NCBI GenBank assembly: GCA_012295275.1
Contig: CM022671.1
Coordinates: 25,156,822-25,220,821 of the forward strand
Length of the DNA stretch: 64,000 nucleotides
From: Chrysomallon squamiferum
Taxonomy: Eukaryota > Mollusca > Gastropoda > Neomphalida > Peltospiridae
Reading direction: 5' to 3'
Part shown: one piece after another, positions 49,885 through 64,000 of the stretch
Numbering within the stretch: position 1 is the first letter of the stretch
How the letters are laid out: the number at the start of each line of letters is the position of its first letter
Notes under the pieces: model-generated
The model's input: the letters and a program-made list of their open reading frames with translations, nothing else
What the model was told of the DNA's origin: nothing
Database searches by the model: none
Position numbers and translations under genes: made by a program

Positions 49885-50990
49885 TTGAGGGAGCGTTCGA
49901 AAAATATCCAGATACAGACAGACCAATACATTACTGAATTGCTTGAATTAAGCTTAAACGGTAAGGACTTTGAATCTGACGGGGAAATGTATCAGCAGGT
50001 CTGTGGTTACGCCATGGATAAACGTTTCACTTCAAATTTTGCCTCCATTTATATCGCAGAATGGGAAGAAGCGGCATTAGAGAAAGCAACACAGAAGATA
50101 TATCTCAGATATTTAGATGACATTTTTATTATTTGGCAACATTCTACAAGACGAACTTTTTTGGATTATTAAATCAACAAAATGATAATGTAAAGCCATA
50201 ATTTCAGATGAATCTGTTGATTTATTGGATGTAACAATTTACAAAGGTATACAGTTTGAAAAATCTAATTATTTACACTATAAAGTATGTTTTAAGCCCA
50301 CGGACACCCACTAACCGCTGCTTTATAAATCATTTCATCCCCATCATACATTTAAAGGTATGGTTGAATCTCAAATCATTAGGCTCCGCCGAAATTCGAG
50401 TAGCAAAGAAAATTTTAATTATGCCAGTTCAATTTTATTTTGCGCTCGGAAATCGGAAGGTTATTCAAAACGAGTTCTACGGAAAATTAAATGTCAAATC
50501 GTCAGAGAATTAGAAAAAACCTTTGGATCCAACAGACACATTTAAATCATACTGAGTCCAATATAATATTCCACCTCACTTGGGTGCCGGATCTACAACG
50601 ATCTTCAAAAAGACCAGATGTAGGCTTCACGACATAATAAAATCTAAGTCTACATTCAGTAGCGAACAAACCAAATCTGAATATCCTAGACTGTGATTAC
50701 AAAAATGTTGCGTATTTGATAATATGCAACTTATGTATATCGGCCAAACACAAAATATATTACGAGTTCGAACTGTTTGTCACAAATACGATATTAGGCA
50801 TGAAGTTGGCAGTCCTGTCGCCAAACATTTTGACCCACCTATGAAATAATCCCGATAGAGCAAACGCCCATTCTCGATTCAAAAACTGAAACTTATCTTT
50901 TTACACTCGAACTAGAAGCTTTTTGGATCGCACATTACAAACAAAAAAATGTTTGGAATAAATGGTGAATCCGGCAAACGTAAAGAGAGA
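49885..50990 (+). mobile_element. Penelope-like retroelement relic (reverse transcriptase plus GIY-YIG endonuclease)
   Basis: The 5' part (49,885-50,172) reads as reverse transcriptase: ITELLELSLNGKDFE, GYAMDKRFTSNFASIYIAEW, and the catalytic-motif region YLRYLDDIFIIW. Further on, DESVDLLDVTIYKG and KSFHPHHTFKG follow in shifted frames. At about 50,700-50,850 comes the GIY-YIG-type signature KNVAYLIICN then MYIGQTQNILRVR and YDIRHEVGSPVAKHF, separated by a frameshift. A C-terminal LELEAFWIAHYKQKNVWNKW precedes a stop. RT followed by GIY-YIG is the Penelope order. Multiple stops and frameshifts make it inactive, and the 5' end is missing. Confidence 0.85.
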
Positions 50991-52599
<1,609 letters not shown>

Positions 52600-52939
52600 T
52601 AAAGCACGTTTTAGAACATCATCGATTCTATTACAAACACAGAGTGCACAGTAGATGTCAGATGTTACAAACTGTTATTTGAGCAGTAACTGTACACCAT
52701 AGTTTACATTTTTTGTTGTTTTATTTGTTGTTGTTGGTTTTTTTTGTTATGTTTTTAATAGTTTTTACTCTTCAGATATCTATCTTTCTATCTCTGTTTA
52801 TCTATTTATCAGTCTGGCTCTTAACTATTTATCTATCTATCTGTTATTTTGTATATGGCGTAAATATGTTTAATATAGGACTACGTTTTTTCCTCTGTAC
52901 AAGACGATTAAAAAAGAAATAATAATAAATAAATAAAAA

Positions 52940-52941
<2 letters not shown>

Positions 52942-53001
<60 letters not shown>
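52942..53001 (+). repeat. (CT)n microsatellite, about 60 bp, at the edge of an inverted repeat
   Basis: CT run ending exactly where the left arm of the long inverted repeat starts (TGTTAATTGGATA). Confidence 0.93.
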
Positions 53002-53004
<3 letters not shown>

Positions 53005-54644
53005 AATTGGATACTCGATGGATAATAAAGTTTTGACTGTCACAGCAATCAGATGAAGATCCTATTACAGTCATGAACTTCCAAGAAAAGGCAACGTGAA
53101 TAGGTTATTACAATTGAAATTATCACGTAATTACGAATTATATCACTAAAATAGAAAGATGTGTTAGATAAACACATACACAGAAGCATACAGATATCTG
53201 ATGACAAAGAGAAAGGTGAATTAAAATTGTGTAGGACTCATAAATATTTCAGTAAGTCAAGGTGAATAAATTAATATTACATTTTCAGTGGTTATTTCCT
53301 TTTTGTATAATGAAAGAACATGCTATGTCGTAAAGAGGGGTCTTTTAATAGCACTTTTAATTGTGCTGGTTGGAATGGGAAATTCCACACATTTACAAAT
53401 TATTCTTTAACTCACACACACGCGCGCGCGCTGAGATGGACGCACACGAAGGTAGTTTAGGAATTACTTCCACCATTAGTAAACAGTTCATCTGAAGCCT
53501 TAATTGTTGTCTTTGATTATACACACACTTGTGTAATAATATATATATATATATGTGTGTGTGTATATATATATATATATAATATGGCCTGGTATATACA
53601 GCATCGTAACACAAAAAGTACACAAGATCGATCTTGATTATTTTCTCTAATTCATGGTGATGGTATCATATCGTACATTAGCATAATAACTAAAATGTAG
53701 AAAATTGGCCACAAAACATTATTCTCTCTTCTTCCATTTCAAGGCCTTAACAGGTGTAACTTTCCAAAGCTCGTTTTATATTTCCTAATAATGGACGTAA
53801 TTTAATATAACCTTGAATTTTTTTTTATATGTATAAACAGGACCTTTGATTTTCATTGTCTATAGAATGGATATATATGTTACAAAATATAGCTTAATGG
53901 CTGTAAGATACGAACTATTTGGTTTGGGTATCCTATAATCATTAACAACGAAGTATGACAAAATCATAACACTGTTACAAAACATTCTTGTGACGCCAGT
54001 GCTAGAAGAAATCAGAAAAAATATATCCATTCTATAGACAATGAAAATCAAAGGTCCTGTTTATACATATAAACAAATTCAAGGTTATACTAAATTACAT
54101 CCATTATTAGGAAATATAAAACGAGCTTTGAAAAGTTACACCTGGTGAATCCTTGAAACGGAAGAAGAGAGAATGGTGTTTTGTGGCCAATTCTCTCTAT
54201 ATATGACATCTACTAATGGTGGAAGTAATTCTTAAACTATATACGTGTGTGTTGTGTGCGTTAAAGAATAATTTGTAAATGTGTGGTGTTTCCCATTCCA
54301 ACAGCACCATTAAAAATGCTTATAAAAGACCTCTCTTTATGTCATAGCACGTTCTTTAGGAAAAAACCACTGAAAATGTAACATTAATTTATTCACCTTC
54401 ACTTACTGAATAATTTATGAGTCCTACACAATTTTAATTCACCTTTCTCTTTGTCATAAGGTATCTGTATAGTGCTGTGTATTTTATTTTTCTATTTTAG
54501 TGATATAATTCGTAATTGCGTGATCATTTCAATTTTAATAACCTTTTCACGCTGACTTTTCTGGGAAGTTCATGACTGTAATAGGATCTTGATCTGATTG
54601 CTGTGACAGTGAAACTTTATTAAGCATCGAATATCCAATTAACA
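53001..54644. repeat. Long inverted repeat (arms 53,001-53,876 and 54,021-54,644, spacer 144 bp)
   Basis: Left-arm blocks recur in reverse complement in the right arm: TGTTAATTGGATA (53,001) against TATCCAATTAACA (to 54,644); GTCATGAACTTCC against GGAAGTTCATGAC; GGAATTACTTCCACCATTAG against CTAATGGTGGAAGTAATTC; TATAAACAGGACCTTTGATT against AATCAAAGGTCCTGTTTATA; and TCTATAGAATGGATATAT against ATATATCCATTCTATAGA at the loop. The left arm carries about 225 extra bp (about 53,471-53,695), including TA/TG runs. Divergence is low to moderate. No ORF is evident. RNA from either strand would fold into a long hairpin. Confidence 0.9.
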
Positions 54645-55490
54645 GAAATTCGTATTTTTGTTTGTTTTTATGCATGCTACTTTAACAATAGAACATCTCA
54701 AGGATCATGGATACCGCTGTTGTGAAACTCTTGTCCGTCTCTTTTAACAACAGAGCACACTTTAGTCCTATACAACATTCAGAAATTTTAGTGCAGTTTG
54801 TAAGTAATTATTAATTTGTTATCTGGAGAAAGAAAAAACAAACAAGATACACAAATTCTGATTATACGATAGCCAACAAAGAAATTGTACTTTACTGGTT
54901 TAATGCTTACTGATATTGAAATTTTTAAAATCCTCACTTGTTACAATGTGGCTACATTATTATTTAAAACAAAGCAAAAAATACTGTAGAAATAATAAAT
55001 TAATTAACTTGACCTACCAGTAATAACAAAAGCAGTTCAAAACATCCTTTATCATTTATTTACAAAGTTCTAAACAGATGAACAGATTTTGCTGACAACA
55101 TCAGTCAATTTAACATATAATGTGATCCATTCATTACATTTCCATACTTGATTTTTAATGGCATTATCTGCAATAACTGTTCATACTCATAATTCTGTTC
55201 CATTATAGAACTTAGCTGTTTTGTTTTTCAGAAACTTAAACGTACTCAGATCTGAACATGATATAGTAAAAAAAACATATGAGCCTCCCGTATCACTTTT
55301 ATTTCACGTATCAATATGCAAAGAAAACTGTGATGATTAAAACAAATAAAAACATTTTTAACTCAGTATTCTTTTCTGTTCAATCAGAATTAAATTCTTT
55401 CTCTGCCTTGTTCTTAGTGAAATTTCAGTTTTTTTGGTAAACATTAGAATCAGTCTAAGTATGGCTATTTCATGAATTTTAATTTGTTCT
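54645..55490. other. Intergenic / SSRP1 downstream flank
   Basis: AT-rich, no gene recognised. It separates the inverted repeat from the SSRP1 poly(A) region. Confidence 0.55.
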
Positions 55491-55496
55491 TTTATT
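55491..55496 (-). terminator. Polyadenylation signal for SSRP1
   Basis: TTTATT on the plus strand, AATAAA on the minus strand, 50 nt past the SSRP1 stop codon. It is the first canonical hexamer downstream. Confidence 0.5.
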
Positions 55497-55545
55497 CTTC
55501 TTTTCCTTTTTTTTTTTTTTTCCCCAGAGGGGTTTTCATTTAATT

Positions 55546-58500
55546 TTAATTAGAATCAGATCCAGCCTCTGACTCATTTCCAGAAGATGCAGATGAACTT
55601 TCTTCTCCCTCATCATTGTGATCCTGCAGGGGAAAAAAAATTACAAATTAAAATAAAGTAAAAATAATAATAAATAAATAAATAAATAAATAAAAAAAAA
55701 TTGGCTGTACCCAGTTTCAGTTGGCAAACATATTTTCTTCAGATGGTGTTTTGTTCTTCCAAAGTGTGGTTTTTGATAAATTAAAATATTATTTGTAACA
55801 ATTCTTAAATTTGAAATATAAATGTAATTGTTAAATAAAAATGTACACACACACACATATATATATAAAAAACGAAATAAGGTGAAGATTGTTATTTGAA
55901 TTTTTAAAGATTTTCCACCAGACTCCTGCCTCTAACATTTCTCACCTCAGCTTCACTGCTGCTTTCTTTCTTTTTTTCATTTTTTTCTTCTTTCTTTGTC
56001 TTCTTTTTGAGGGGTTTATCTTCATCAGACGAGTCTGAGCTGGATATGAACTCTTTGCTTTTGAAGTTCCCACCACTTCCAATTGTACTGTCGTTGGCTG
56101 AACCCTTCTTAGGACTTTTCTTCTTCGGGCTTTTCTGCTTGCTGGAGTTAACAAAGTGACAGTTTATAATAATAACATTATGAAATAATATTAAATGATG
56201 TAATAATTAAACAAAAAAAAACAAAAAAAATACAAATGACGTATTTCTAACAATAATACAATTACGGTTATATGCAAACACATGCATGTGCACACACACA
56301 CACATAAACAATATATTTGTTACTCAAACTGTAATAAAAGAATTTAAAAAAAAGAATAATAAATAAAATTTTAAAATTATTTTGTCTGAAACATACCTGG
56401 ATGGTGGTGGAGATTCACTCCCTCTGTTCTTCTTGTATTCTTCCATTGCAATCTGGTATTCCTTCCTTGCCTCTTCTGCCTGCTTTTCCCATTTCTAGAA
56501 CAATGTTACAATAAAGAAAGTGCATTACAATATGAATGTTTGAAGACAGATACTTTTTTTTTTTTTTTTTTTTTTAAATTAAATAGTAACATTTTAATGA
56601 CTTCATTTAGATATTTTAAAAAATTAAAGAAGAAAAAAAAAATGTCCTCGTAGTGTTATCATCTCAGTTGATAAATTTTTAAAGCAAATATTAATATAGG
56701 CATGAAGCAGATTTTCAAACCAAATACATCAAAGGATATTTTAGAATTTTTTCATATTTTATAGCGCTGTATTTATCTTGCCAGTACTCATGTATGGCAT
56801 AATTAATGAAAATGTTAATTTCATAGATGAGAGAGTTCCTTTTCATAAAACTGTCTGAAAACCATTTGGACTCCATGATTAAAGCATGAACCATGCTGAA
56901 ACTTAAGCTGTAACAACACAGCAGTTTTATATTTTTGGGAACACCAACTGCTGTAATTTTCGGCAACTTTGAGAAAATTACATGTAAAATAATGTGTACT
57001 GTATTCTGATACTTACCGTCTTATCGTCCACAGTTTTCCACAGTTCACCAGCTTTCTTGGCGACATCTATGAGCCCCAGGCCCGGATTTTCTTCTTTGAT
57101 TTTGTTACGATTTTCATTCAACCAGAGGAAGTAAGCAGACTGAGGACGCTTCGGTTGATTGGGATCTTTTTTGGATTTTTTCCTTTTACCTGAACCTTCA
57201 TGCTGTGTAAATAAAAAGATTTGTCTATACGAAATGATGACTGCTTCTGGTGGGACACGTTAGGGATGCCACAACTAACGGTGGAAAGATTTCAAAAAGG
57301 CAATAAAAATGTACATTATTTTTTTAAATGTTTAGAAATACTGACAGGTTCGTCTCTAGAATTAAATAATTAATAACTGGAAATTTTTATTTTAATTTCA
57401 CAATGAAAGTAACAATGGTTTTTCCTTTTACATACATAGGATTAGCCAGTGGGTGAAAAAACCAACAGGAGGAATTGTTTTAATTAACACAATTATTTAA
57501 GTGGTTATAACCATGGGCACGTGCTTTGGAGGAATTTATTGCACATTTATCTGACATTCTATTATTAGAAAATCACAGAACAGCACAAACCCAAACATTT
57601 TTTAGCTTGGCACTCAAGCTGTCTATATAAAGAATTTGCAATTTAGTAATTCTGGAATATTTCAGATTTATGTCATCATAAAATTTATGGAGACTCAATC
57701 TCAAGTCATCTGTGATTTTTATTTTTTAAAGCAGTTCTGATTCAGCTGAACAGAAATAAATAAATCTTACTGATTTCGATTTTGACTTTGACTTTGACTT
57801 CGACTTCGATTTCGACTTCTTTTCTTTTCTTTCCTTTTCTCTCTGCTTCTTCTCCAATTTCTGTTCTTTCTTTTCTTCATTCTCTGACCCTGATTCAGAA
57901 GCAGAGCCACTTTCCTGAGAGCCTGCCGTGTAATCAGAGTCACTGCTTGAAGATGTGGGTGGGTCACTGTCATATCTGAAAAGCAGTATTTTTTAATACA
58001 GATTACAATCAATCAAATGTTTGCAGTTTCAACTGTTTTTATTTCCTTAAATACTAAATATAAAAAACAAATGTGTGTAGGGATTAACCAAAAATCAGCT
58101 GTGTCTGGAGTTGATGAAATACTGGCAAGTTTTCATCTGAAGCTAAAGGCCATAATCTGTCAATTTTTGTGTGATTTGTAAGTTTACTTCTTTAGATTGT
58201 GTGTCAACATCATGGAGACTAATTCTTTCATCAAATCAGAATTCGTAAGAAGTCAAAAAAATGTATTTATCTAGGTATTTATTATATACTTACTCTTCAG
58301 CAACATCACTTCCACTTTCTCCAGGGTTGAATGACACATCTGTGAATTATAAACATTCGATTACATATAACTTTATAATATAAACAATTATATCATTAAA
58401 ATTATACATTTATTAAAAACCATGCTACATCAAATGTTAAAATAATAATTAAAAGCTTTTTTTCTTACATTGATCTCTCAACAAATCATTATTTTTTTAA

Positions 58501-61500
58501 TTAATTATTGAAGTAGAAATTACATTTACAGATACTGTAGAGACATCAGGACCAGTTTAACATTAACCCACTGACTTCATTTACAATTATGTATTATTTC
58601 TGAACAGTACCTGAACTGTCACTGTCATCATCAAAGTCATCATCTTGTCTGTTTTTGCCTTCATCCTTCATTCTCTCCAAGTAGGCATCGTGTTCACCCT
58701 TATCCTCATCACTGTCGTCCATGTCATCATTGTAATCCTACAATTACACGATTCAGTTAGTCTCAGTGTTTTGACTTACTAAATATTTAAAATAATCTCC
58801 ATAACACTTTTCAATTTAAAAAAAATCTAAGTAAAGTGAAACTTTAACAAAACTCTTATTTATATTAGATTACATTTTTGAAGATGAAACTCACAATGTA
58901 GCTAAAGATAAGTAAAAAGGGTAATTTATATGATCTTCCTACAGAACAGAATGAAAATGATTTTATTTATGATAACAATCAAAGGGAGGAAATTGCCTTT
59001 GAAGAGTAAGCCTGTTCTCATTAATTATCCTTAATGATCCGAAGTGATATTCTCAACATGACAGGACCAATATATTTTTGAATTTACCTTTTTGCCTGTT
59101 TTTCCACCAATGTTTTTGACTCGTAGCTTCTTATTAGTGATGAAGTCAAATAATTTTCCATATTCATCTCTATAAAATTTAAATATATTGTAGTCACTTT
59201 ACAAATACCAGTTATGTAACTAATATAAATAATTAAAATAATTATAAACACACTAAATTTAAATTATATAAACAAATGTATTAATATTCATGTAAGTTAA
59301 AAATTCTGTTACATCAATGTTTGAAATGTTAAAGTATTGACAATTATAATTAATTATTTTTTAGCTGAGAAAAAAATTCTGAAAAAGATAAATAATCTTT
59401 CAAGTTAAATATTAATCTAATAATTGTTTTAATGTGGTTAATTTGGAATTAATTTATAAAAAAAAATTAAACAACACAAAACCCTTACCCCATTATTAAT
59501 TTGGGCAATTTATTAATAAATTACAAAGGTAAGACAGAAAAACAGCTCACTTTTCTAAACCCACAAAGTTATACACAGTTCCAGATTTGGACTCCACGTC
59601 AAAGTCAAATGATCTCGTGTTGCCAGAACTTCGGGCAAAATTCACATATGCTATTTCATCAAATCTTATGTGAATTGGAGGTTTGTGTACGAAGATGAAT
59701 CCACGCTCCAGAGGGTACAGCAGTCCTGTAGCAGCTTTGTATGAACAGCTGATGGCTTGAGTATGGGATGCACTGAAACAGAAACAGAAATTTCTCTTCT
59801 GATTACGATTGCTTTAGAAACTAAATAGACAGTATCAGTTCCAGACTGTAAGAAGGACAATATGAATACTGTAATATTAAACATTTCAATCAAAATGATA
59901 TATAATACAGGACTGAATTAACAGAATTTAAGCACATGGATATAGTATTTTGAAATGAAAAAGTAATAATACCCAATAAAACTTCCTGGTACAGTGATTT
60001 TTCTTGTCGTAATGGCTTTAAATATTTTGCTGACAACTTCGTAGTCTGGACCCGACATTTCTTTCTGAAGTTTACCCTCATACTTATTCTGAAGATCTTC
60101 TCTGAAAAACATAATGTAACTGCCATTAGCTACAGTAAAACGTAAATACATAGCCTTAACATGGTGCCTATTTAATGTTTTCAAATGAAGTCAATACAAT
60201 TGGAATAACAAACAAAAACTGTTAATATAATTTTTTCACAGCATGAAAAAATATTCAAACCTTAACAACATAAAAATAATTTTTATAAAATTGCTTTTTC
60301 AGAATTAAATCTTCAAGTAATAAATTATATTAATTTTTTCCGAAAAGTAAAATTTATTTTATGGGTAGTTTTATGTAATTAGAGGATGCCTTTTGGGAGT
60401 AGAAGTCTGCAATTGTGGTGGAGAAAAAAAAATTATTTTGTTTTTACAGTGCTGGATGTTATTATTTTTACCCAAAGAACCTACTAGATGGTTTTTCAGT
60501 TCTAGAATTTTAACTTACTCTGAAAGATTGAGTTCAACTGTCATCTCATCGTCTTTACTGAAGAGCAGAATGAGAAAATGGTAGCGAGTCTGACCCTGCT
60601 TGATTGGTGGATCCAAACTCACCTAGCAGAAGATAAAACAAAATTCTTTTTTTTTTACATACATTTTAAATAATTACTTGTAAATACACTAACAGAAAGA
60701 TTTAAGTTGTACTTAATGATGATGTTAAAATTTTAAAAGTATGTGTCTTTAATCATCTGAGAAAATTTACATCAGAAAATGAAAAAATATGAATTAATAA
60801 AATGCTAATTAATTTAATGATGGCTGTCGTTATCTGAACATTAAAGAAAGTCTAAAATTCATTTGACCTACTAACTGCATACAAAACATTTCAAAATTGA
60901 TTTAACCCTAGTATAAAACAATTTTAAATGTCTCACAAACGTAACTGTTTTGAGAAAAAGAACTGTAAATGAAATATAAAAATGGAAATAATTTGACAAC
61001 ACTCACAACAAAAAACATTTGTCTGCCATCTTTGTGTGGGAGAAGAAAAAGTCGCAGAACGGTTGTGTATGGAATTTTGTAATCAAACGTTTTACCATGA
61101 AGCTGCAAAAATGAAGGATATATCTTGATGTCATATCGACCTCTGAAAAATAGAAGAAAAAAAAAACACAATTTTAAAATTTATCAATTATAATAACAAG
61201 ATATTTAATAAGTTATGGTATCAATCCTACGGATTATAAAGTTATAGGAAATGATAATACATTTTTACAGATTGGAAAGAAAACGAATTTAATTTATATT
61301 TTTGTTATAAAATTAAGAGTCCACTTTTTCTAAAACTATAAAAATAAATGAAAAACAGAAATTTAATGTAAGCATTTTCCTCACCTTGGTGTGAGACACT
61401 GTACTTCTTGTAATGTGACAATCGATTCTCCAGTAGCTTGAATGATGTCAGCCTTATCCAAAACATTCTGGTAGAACTCCTGTTTATTAGATCATTTTTA

Positions 61501-63187
61501 ATCCATTAACAAAAGTATAATGTAATAAACAACACAAATATGTAATGCTTTAATTCAACATGTAAAAAAACCAATCTCATGCAAATTAGAGATAATGGAT
61601 AGAAGGCCTATCTTCATTAATATTATTTTTATTATTATTATTATGATTATTATTATTATTATTATAAACATCAGATGTTATTTTATTATTATTATTTTTT
61701 AACAAAAAAATTTATCAAGTATTTTTTACAAAGTTGTATAAGAAATATGTTAAAAATGAACATTACTTGAACAGGATCGTTATCTGAGTTTGTGTCGGTT
61801 GGTATGTGAAATCTGAGTTCAGTCAGTGTAACGGCAGCATCGTCATTTTGGTGAAATTCGATTGTAACTTCATTCTTAGCCTGTGTTGAATGGGACACGT
61901 TGGTCAGTGGTACCTCAAAAGCCAGGGATTTATCCACAAAGAAATGCAAAGCATTTCCTGAATTAACAAAAATTAAAAATAAATTCAGATTGGAATCAAG
62001 TGTATCTGCTTTGAAAAAGATTTATAAAAACTGAATTAAAGGATAAAGAATTAAAAATGTTTAACCACGAAAATACATAGTAAACATGGTGCATTATTTC
62101 ACAAAGTATAAAATGAGCCTCGATTAAAACAAGTTTCAAATTTACAGCAGTCAGTTTTGTATGCTAATAACTAACATAATGTAATAATTACATAGTTTGG
62201 TTATTTTAAATTGAACAATTATAATATAGATAATCAACAAACCATAAAATTCAGCTGAACCCCAATTCCAGCCTTTGATTGACAAATCCACCTTCTCTAA
62301 AGATGTTTGGTAATATTTGGAAACAAAGCTAGACAGTTTATCATAATCCTGTGAAAAGAAATGTAAATCAAAATAAATGAACATAAAAATCAAACATGTA
62401 TAATTCTAAAAATACAGGATTATATTTGATACAGTAAGTACTGTGCAAGTGTACAAGGAAAGAAAATAAAAAGACAACACAAGTAAATGGTACATTTATG
62501 TTTACACAGTTAAAATAAGAAATATATAATAACATATTTCTTAGAAATTTTTTTTTACATCTTATATAATTATAAATGCAGCACCTATTATATAGTATTA
62601 AGTATTATAATTAAAAATGTGGAAAGCAGTGTTGAGTGTAGCTAATTTAATTTGGTATGGCATTATCTACAAAGTATAAACTCACTGTTTCTTTGAATCC
62701 ATCATATCGCTGGATTGTGTCATTATTCAAAACAATTTTTAGGCAATATCCTTTGGCTCTTTTTAACCACTGTGCTTTTTCGATATCACTGGTTTGAAAC
62801 TGATCAACTTTGCCCGTCTTAATATTTTTGAATATCACGCTGTTACTCTGCAATTTCAATCTTCCTGGATTCTGAAAAGAAGTTATATTTTCCCTTTATG
62901 TTACATATAACTTTATTAACAACATTAAAATTTGATTAAAATATTATTAACTTCATGAATTATTGAATATCTTCAATTATCAATATCATTTCTGATTTCA
63001 ATATGATAAAATTCGGGAACCGAAAAAAAACAATTATATACTAATTCCTATGTTTAGTGAATACCATTAAAACGTTTTAGGTGACAAATTTATTTCATTT
63101 AACGTTTTGAAACAACATTTTATAATTACTAACCAAAGCGCCTCTATATTCCTGTACAACGTCCGCATATTCTTGTACATCAGTCAT
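55546..63187 (-). CDS. SSRP1: FACT complex subunit SSRP1 (HMG-box histone chaperone)
   Basis: Seventeen coding exons on the minus strand: 63187-63134, 62871-62686, 62348-62243, 61957-61767, 61479-61385, 61142-61007, 60622-60519, 60101-59973, 59772-59551, 59169-59088, 58737-58611, 58339-58294, 57975-57771, 57202-57017, 56494-56397, 56141-55946, 55623-55546 (TAA 55548-55546). They total 2,241 nt, 746 aa. The N-terminal POB3/SSRP1 domain has [14 protein letters not shown] and [12 protein letters not shown]. The double-PH middle domain has [60 protein letters not shown] and [13 protein letters not shown]. An acidic block (about 436-505) and a Lys-Ser-rich segment (about 548-561) precede the HMG box (about 574-645; [20 protein letters not shown]). 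The tail is Lys- then Ser/Glu-rich. With SPT16 it forms FACT, which disassembles and reassembles nucleosomes during transcription and replication. Human SSRP1 is 709 aa. Confidence 0.98.
57771..57822 (-). repeat. Coding Lys-Ser repeat in SSRP1
   Basis: A GTCAAA/GTCGAA hexanucleotide array in an SSRP1 exon encodes alternating Lys-Ser ([17 protein letters not shown]). It lies between the acidic region and the HMG box, so it lengthens the basic linker. It is likely prone to length variation. Confidence 0.85.
61622..61665 (+). repeat. (ATT)n tract in SSRP1 intron
   Basis: Interrupted ATT units between the exons at 61,957-61,767 and 61,479-61,385, with a shorter run near 61,682. Confidence 0.75.
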
Positions 63188-64000
63188 TTTAGTGCATGAA
63201 ACCCATCAAATATGGCGGGAAACAACTGTGAGATTGGTTGAAAAAATATATATATATATTTATATCAGCAGTAATTGTTTTCAATTAAGTGTGATAACAG
63301 TTTATTTTATGATAATATTTTACTGTTTCATTTTTAAAAAAGAAAGGTGCGAAAAAAAAATCATTTAATAATCTTGGCATTTCCACATTCATTGCCTAAA
63401 AAACCCATTTATGATATATTCTAAAAAGTACTGTTGATATAGGAAAAAAATAATTTAAAAAGGAAAAATATGTATTATTATTGTTTACTGAAACTACTTA
63501 CATATATGATCCTTGCTTAAATTTGAGCTTACTGAAAAAATGTATCATATATTCACGGTCCATATAGATCTAGCATTATGTACGTATATGGTTAAATGAA
63601 TGAAATTTTAAGATATCTTTAAATACATTATATAATAAATTATTTCAAAGTTTTATTTGTATCTCCTGATTAACTTTAACTAATAGTAAAATCGCTGTAG
63701 TTGTGAAGTCATTTCATATATTAAAGTTTAATTAGCTCTATTAATTTCTTTGTTTTATTGTTTTATTCTCTATGGACAAAATATTAATGTACAATGTACA
63801 AGATGTTCAAGGCTCTTTCATAGGAATGACAGCCATATATCAATGGAAAAAGTACAATTATTTATTAAATAGAGAATAATTTACTAAATGAGGTTAGAAA
63901 TGTATTTATACATGTAAAAACTGCATATTTATCGACTGATAATTTTCAAGTCTTTAGCTGATGCGTCTATGAAAATACAATCCACAGTCTGGCCCATCAT
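63188..64000. promoter_or_regulatory. SSRP1 upstream region
   Basis: Directly upstream of the SSRP1 ATG is a short, less AT-rich stretch (63,188-63,240, including ATGGCGGGAAA) that may contain the transcription start. GGCGGGAAA resembles an E2F-type site (TTTCCCGCC on the minus strand), plausible for a replication-linked gene but unproven. Beyond it the sequence is AT-rich and I see nothing else up to the window end. Confidence 0.45.

Overview
The window is AT-rich, microsatellite-rich animal DNA with many short coding exons separated by GT-AG introns. The protein sequences, the intron pattern and the transposon families fit a lophotrochozoan invertebrate. A mollusc is likely and a cephalopod plausible; this is inference, because nothing here is species-diagnostic.

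Layout. Positions 1-28,224 are gene-dense and hold four conserved housekeeping genes. SETD6 (+, 5' end outside the window) converges on RANBP1 (-). RANBP1 is head-to-head with TRMT2A (+), the same divergent pairing I recall for human 22q11.2. TRMT2A converges on TLCD3A/FAM57A (-). Positions 28,225-55,545 are gene-poor: DNA-transposon derivatives, a two-copy segmental duplication, dense simple repeats, a Penelope-like retroelement relic, a long inverted repeat, and two paralogous intronless-ORF rhodopsin-like GPCR genes at 35,612 and 48,186. Positions 55,546-63,187 hold SSRP1 (-), the HMG-box subunit of FACT, in 17 coding exons. I resolved all exons of RANBP1 (228 aa), TRMT2A (659 aa), TLCD3A (288 aa) and SSRP1 (746 aa); each exon chain stays in frame end to end.

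Main find. The large RANBP1 intron (6,358-8,938) carries four intact-looking box C/D snoRNAs and one decayed copy, all on the host strand. Each intact copy has a guide matching the universally conserved ACCGCCCGTC stretch near the 3' end of 18S rRNA, as in vertebrate SNORD43/U43. Several copies in one intron is unusual for animals, and vertebrate U43 sits in a different host (RPL3, from memory).

Other notable items: a partial tandem duplication in TRMT2A that left a decoy exon; a GPCR pair lacking most class-A hallmark residues, one member of which appears to have lost its ancestral 5'UTR splice acceptor; a TA-flanked MITE whose empty site survives in the neighbouring duplicate; and an inverted repeat of about 0.6-0.9 kb per arm that would form long dsRNA if transcribed.
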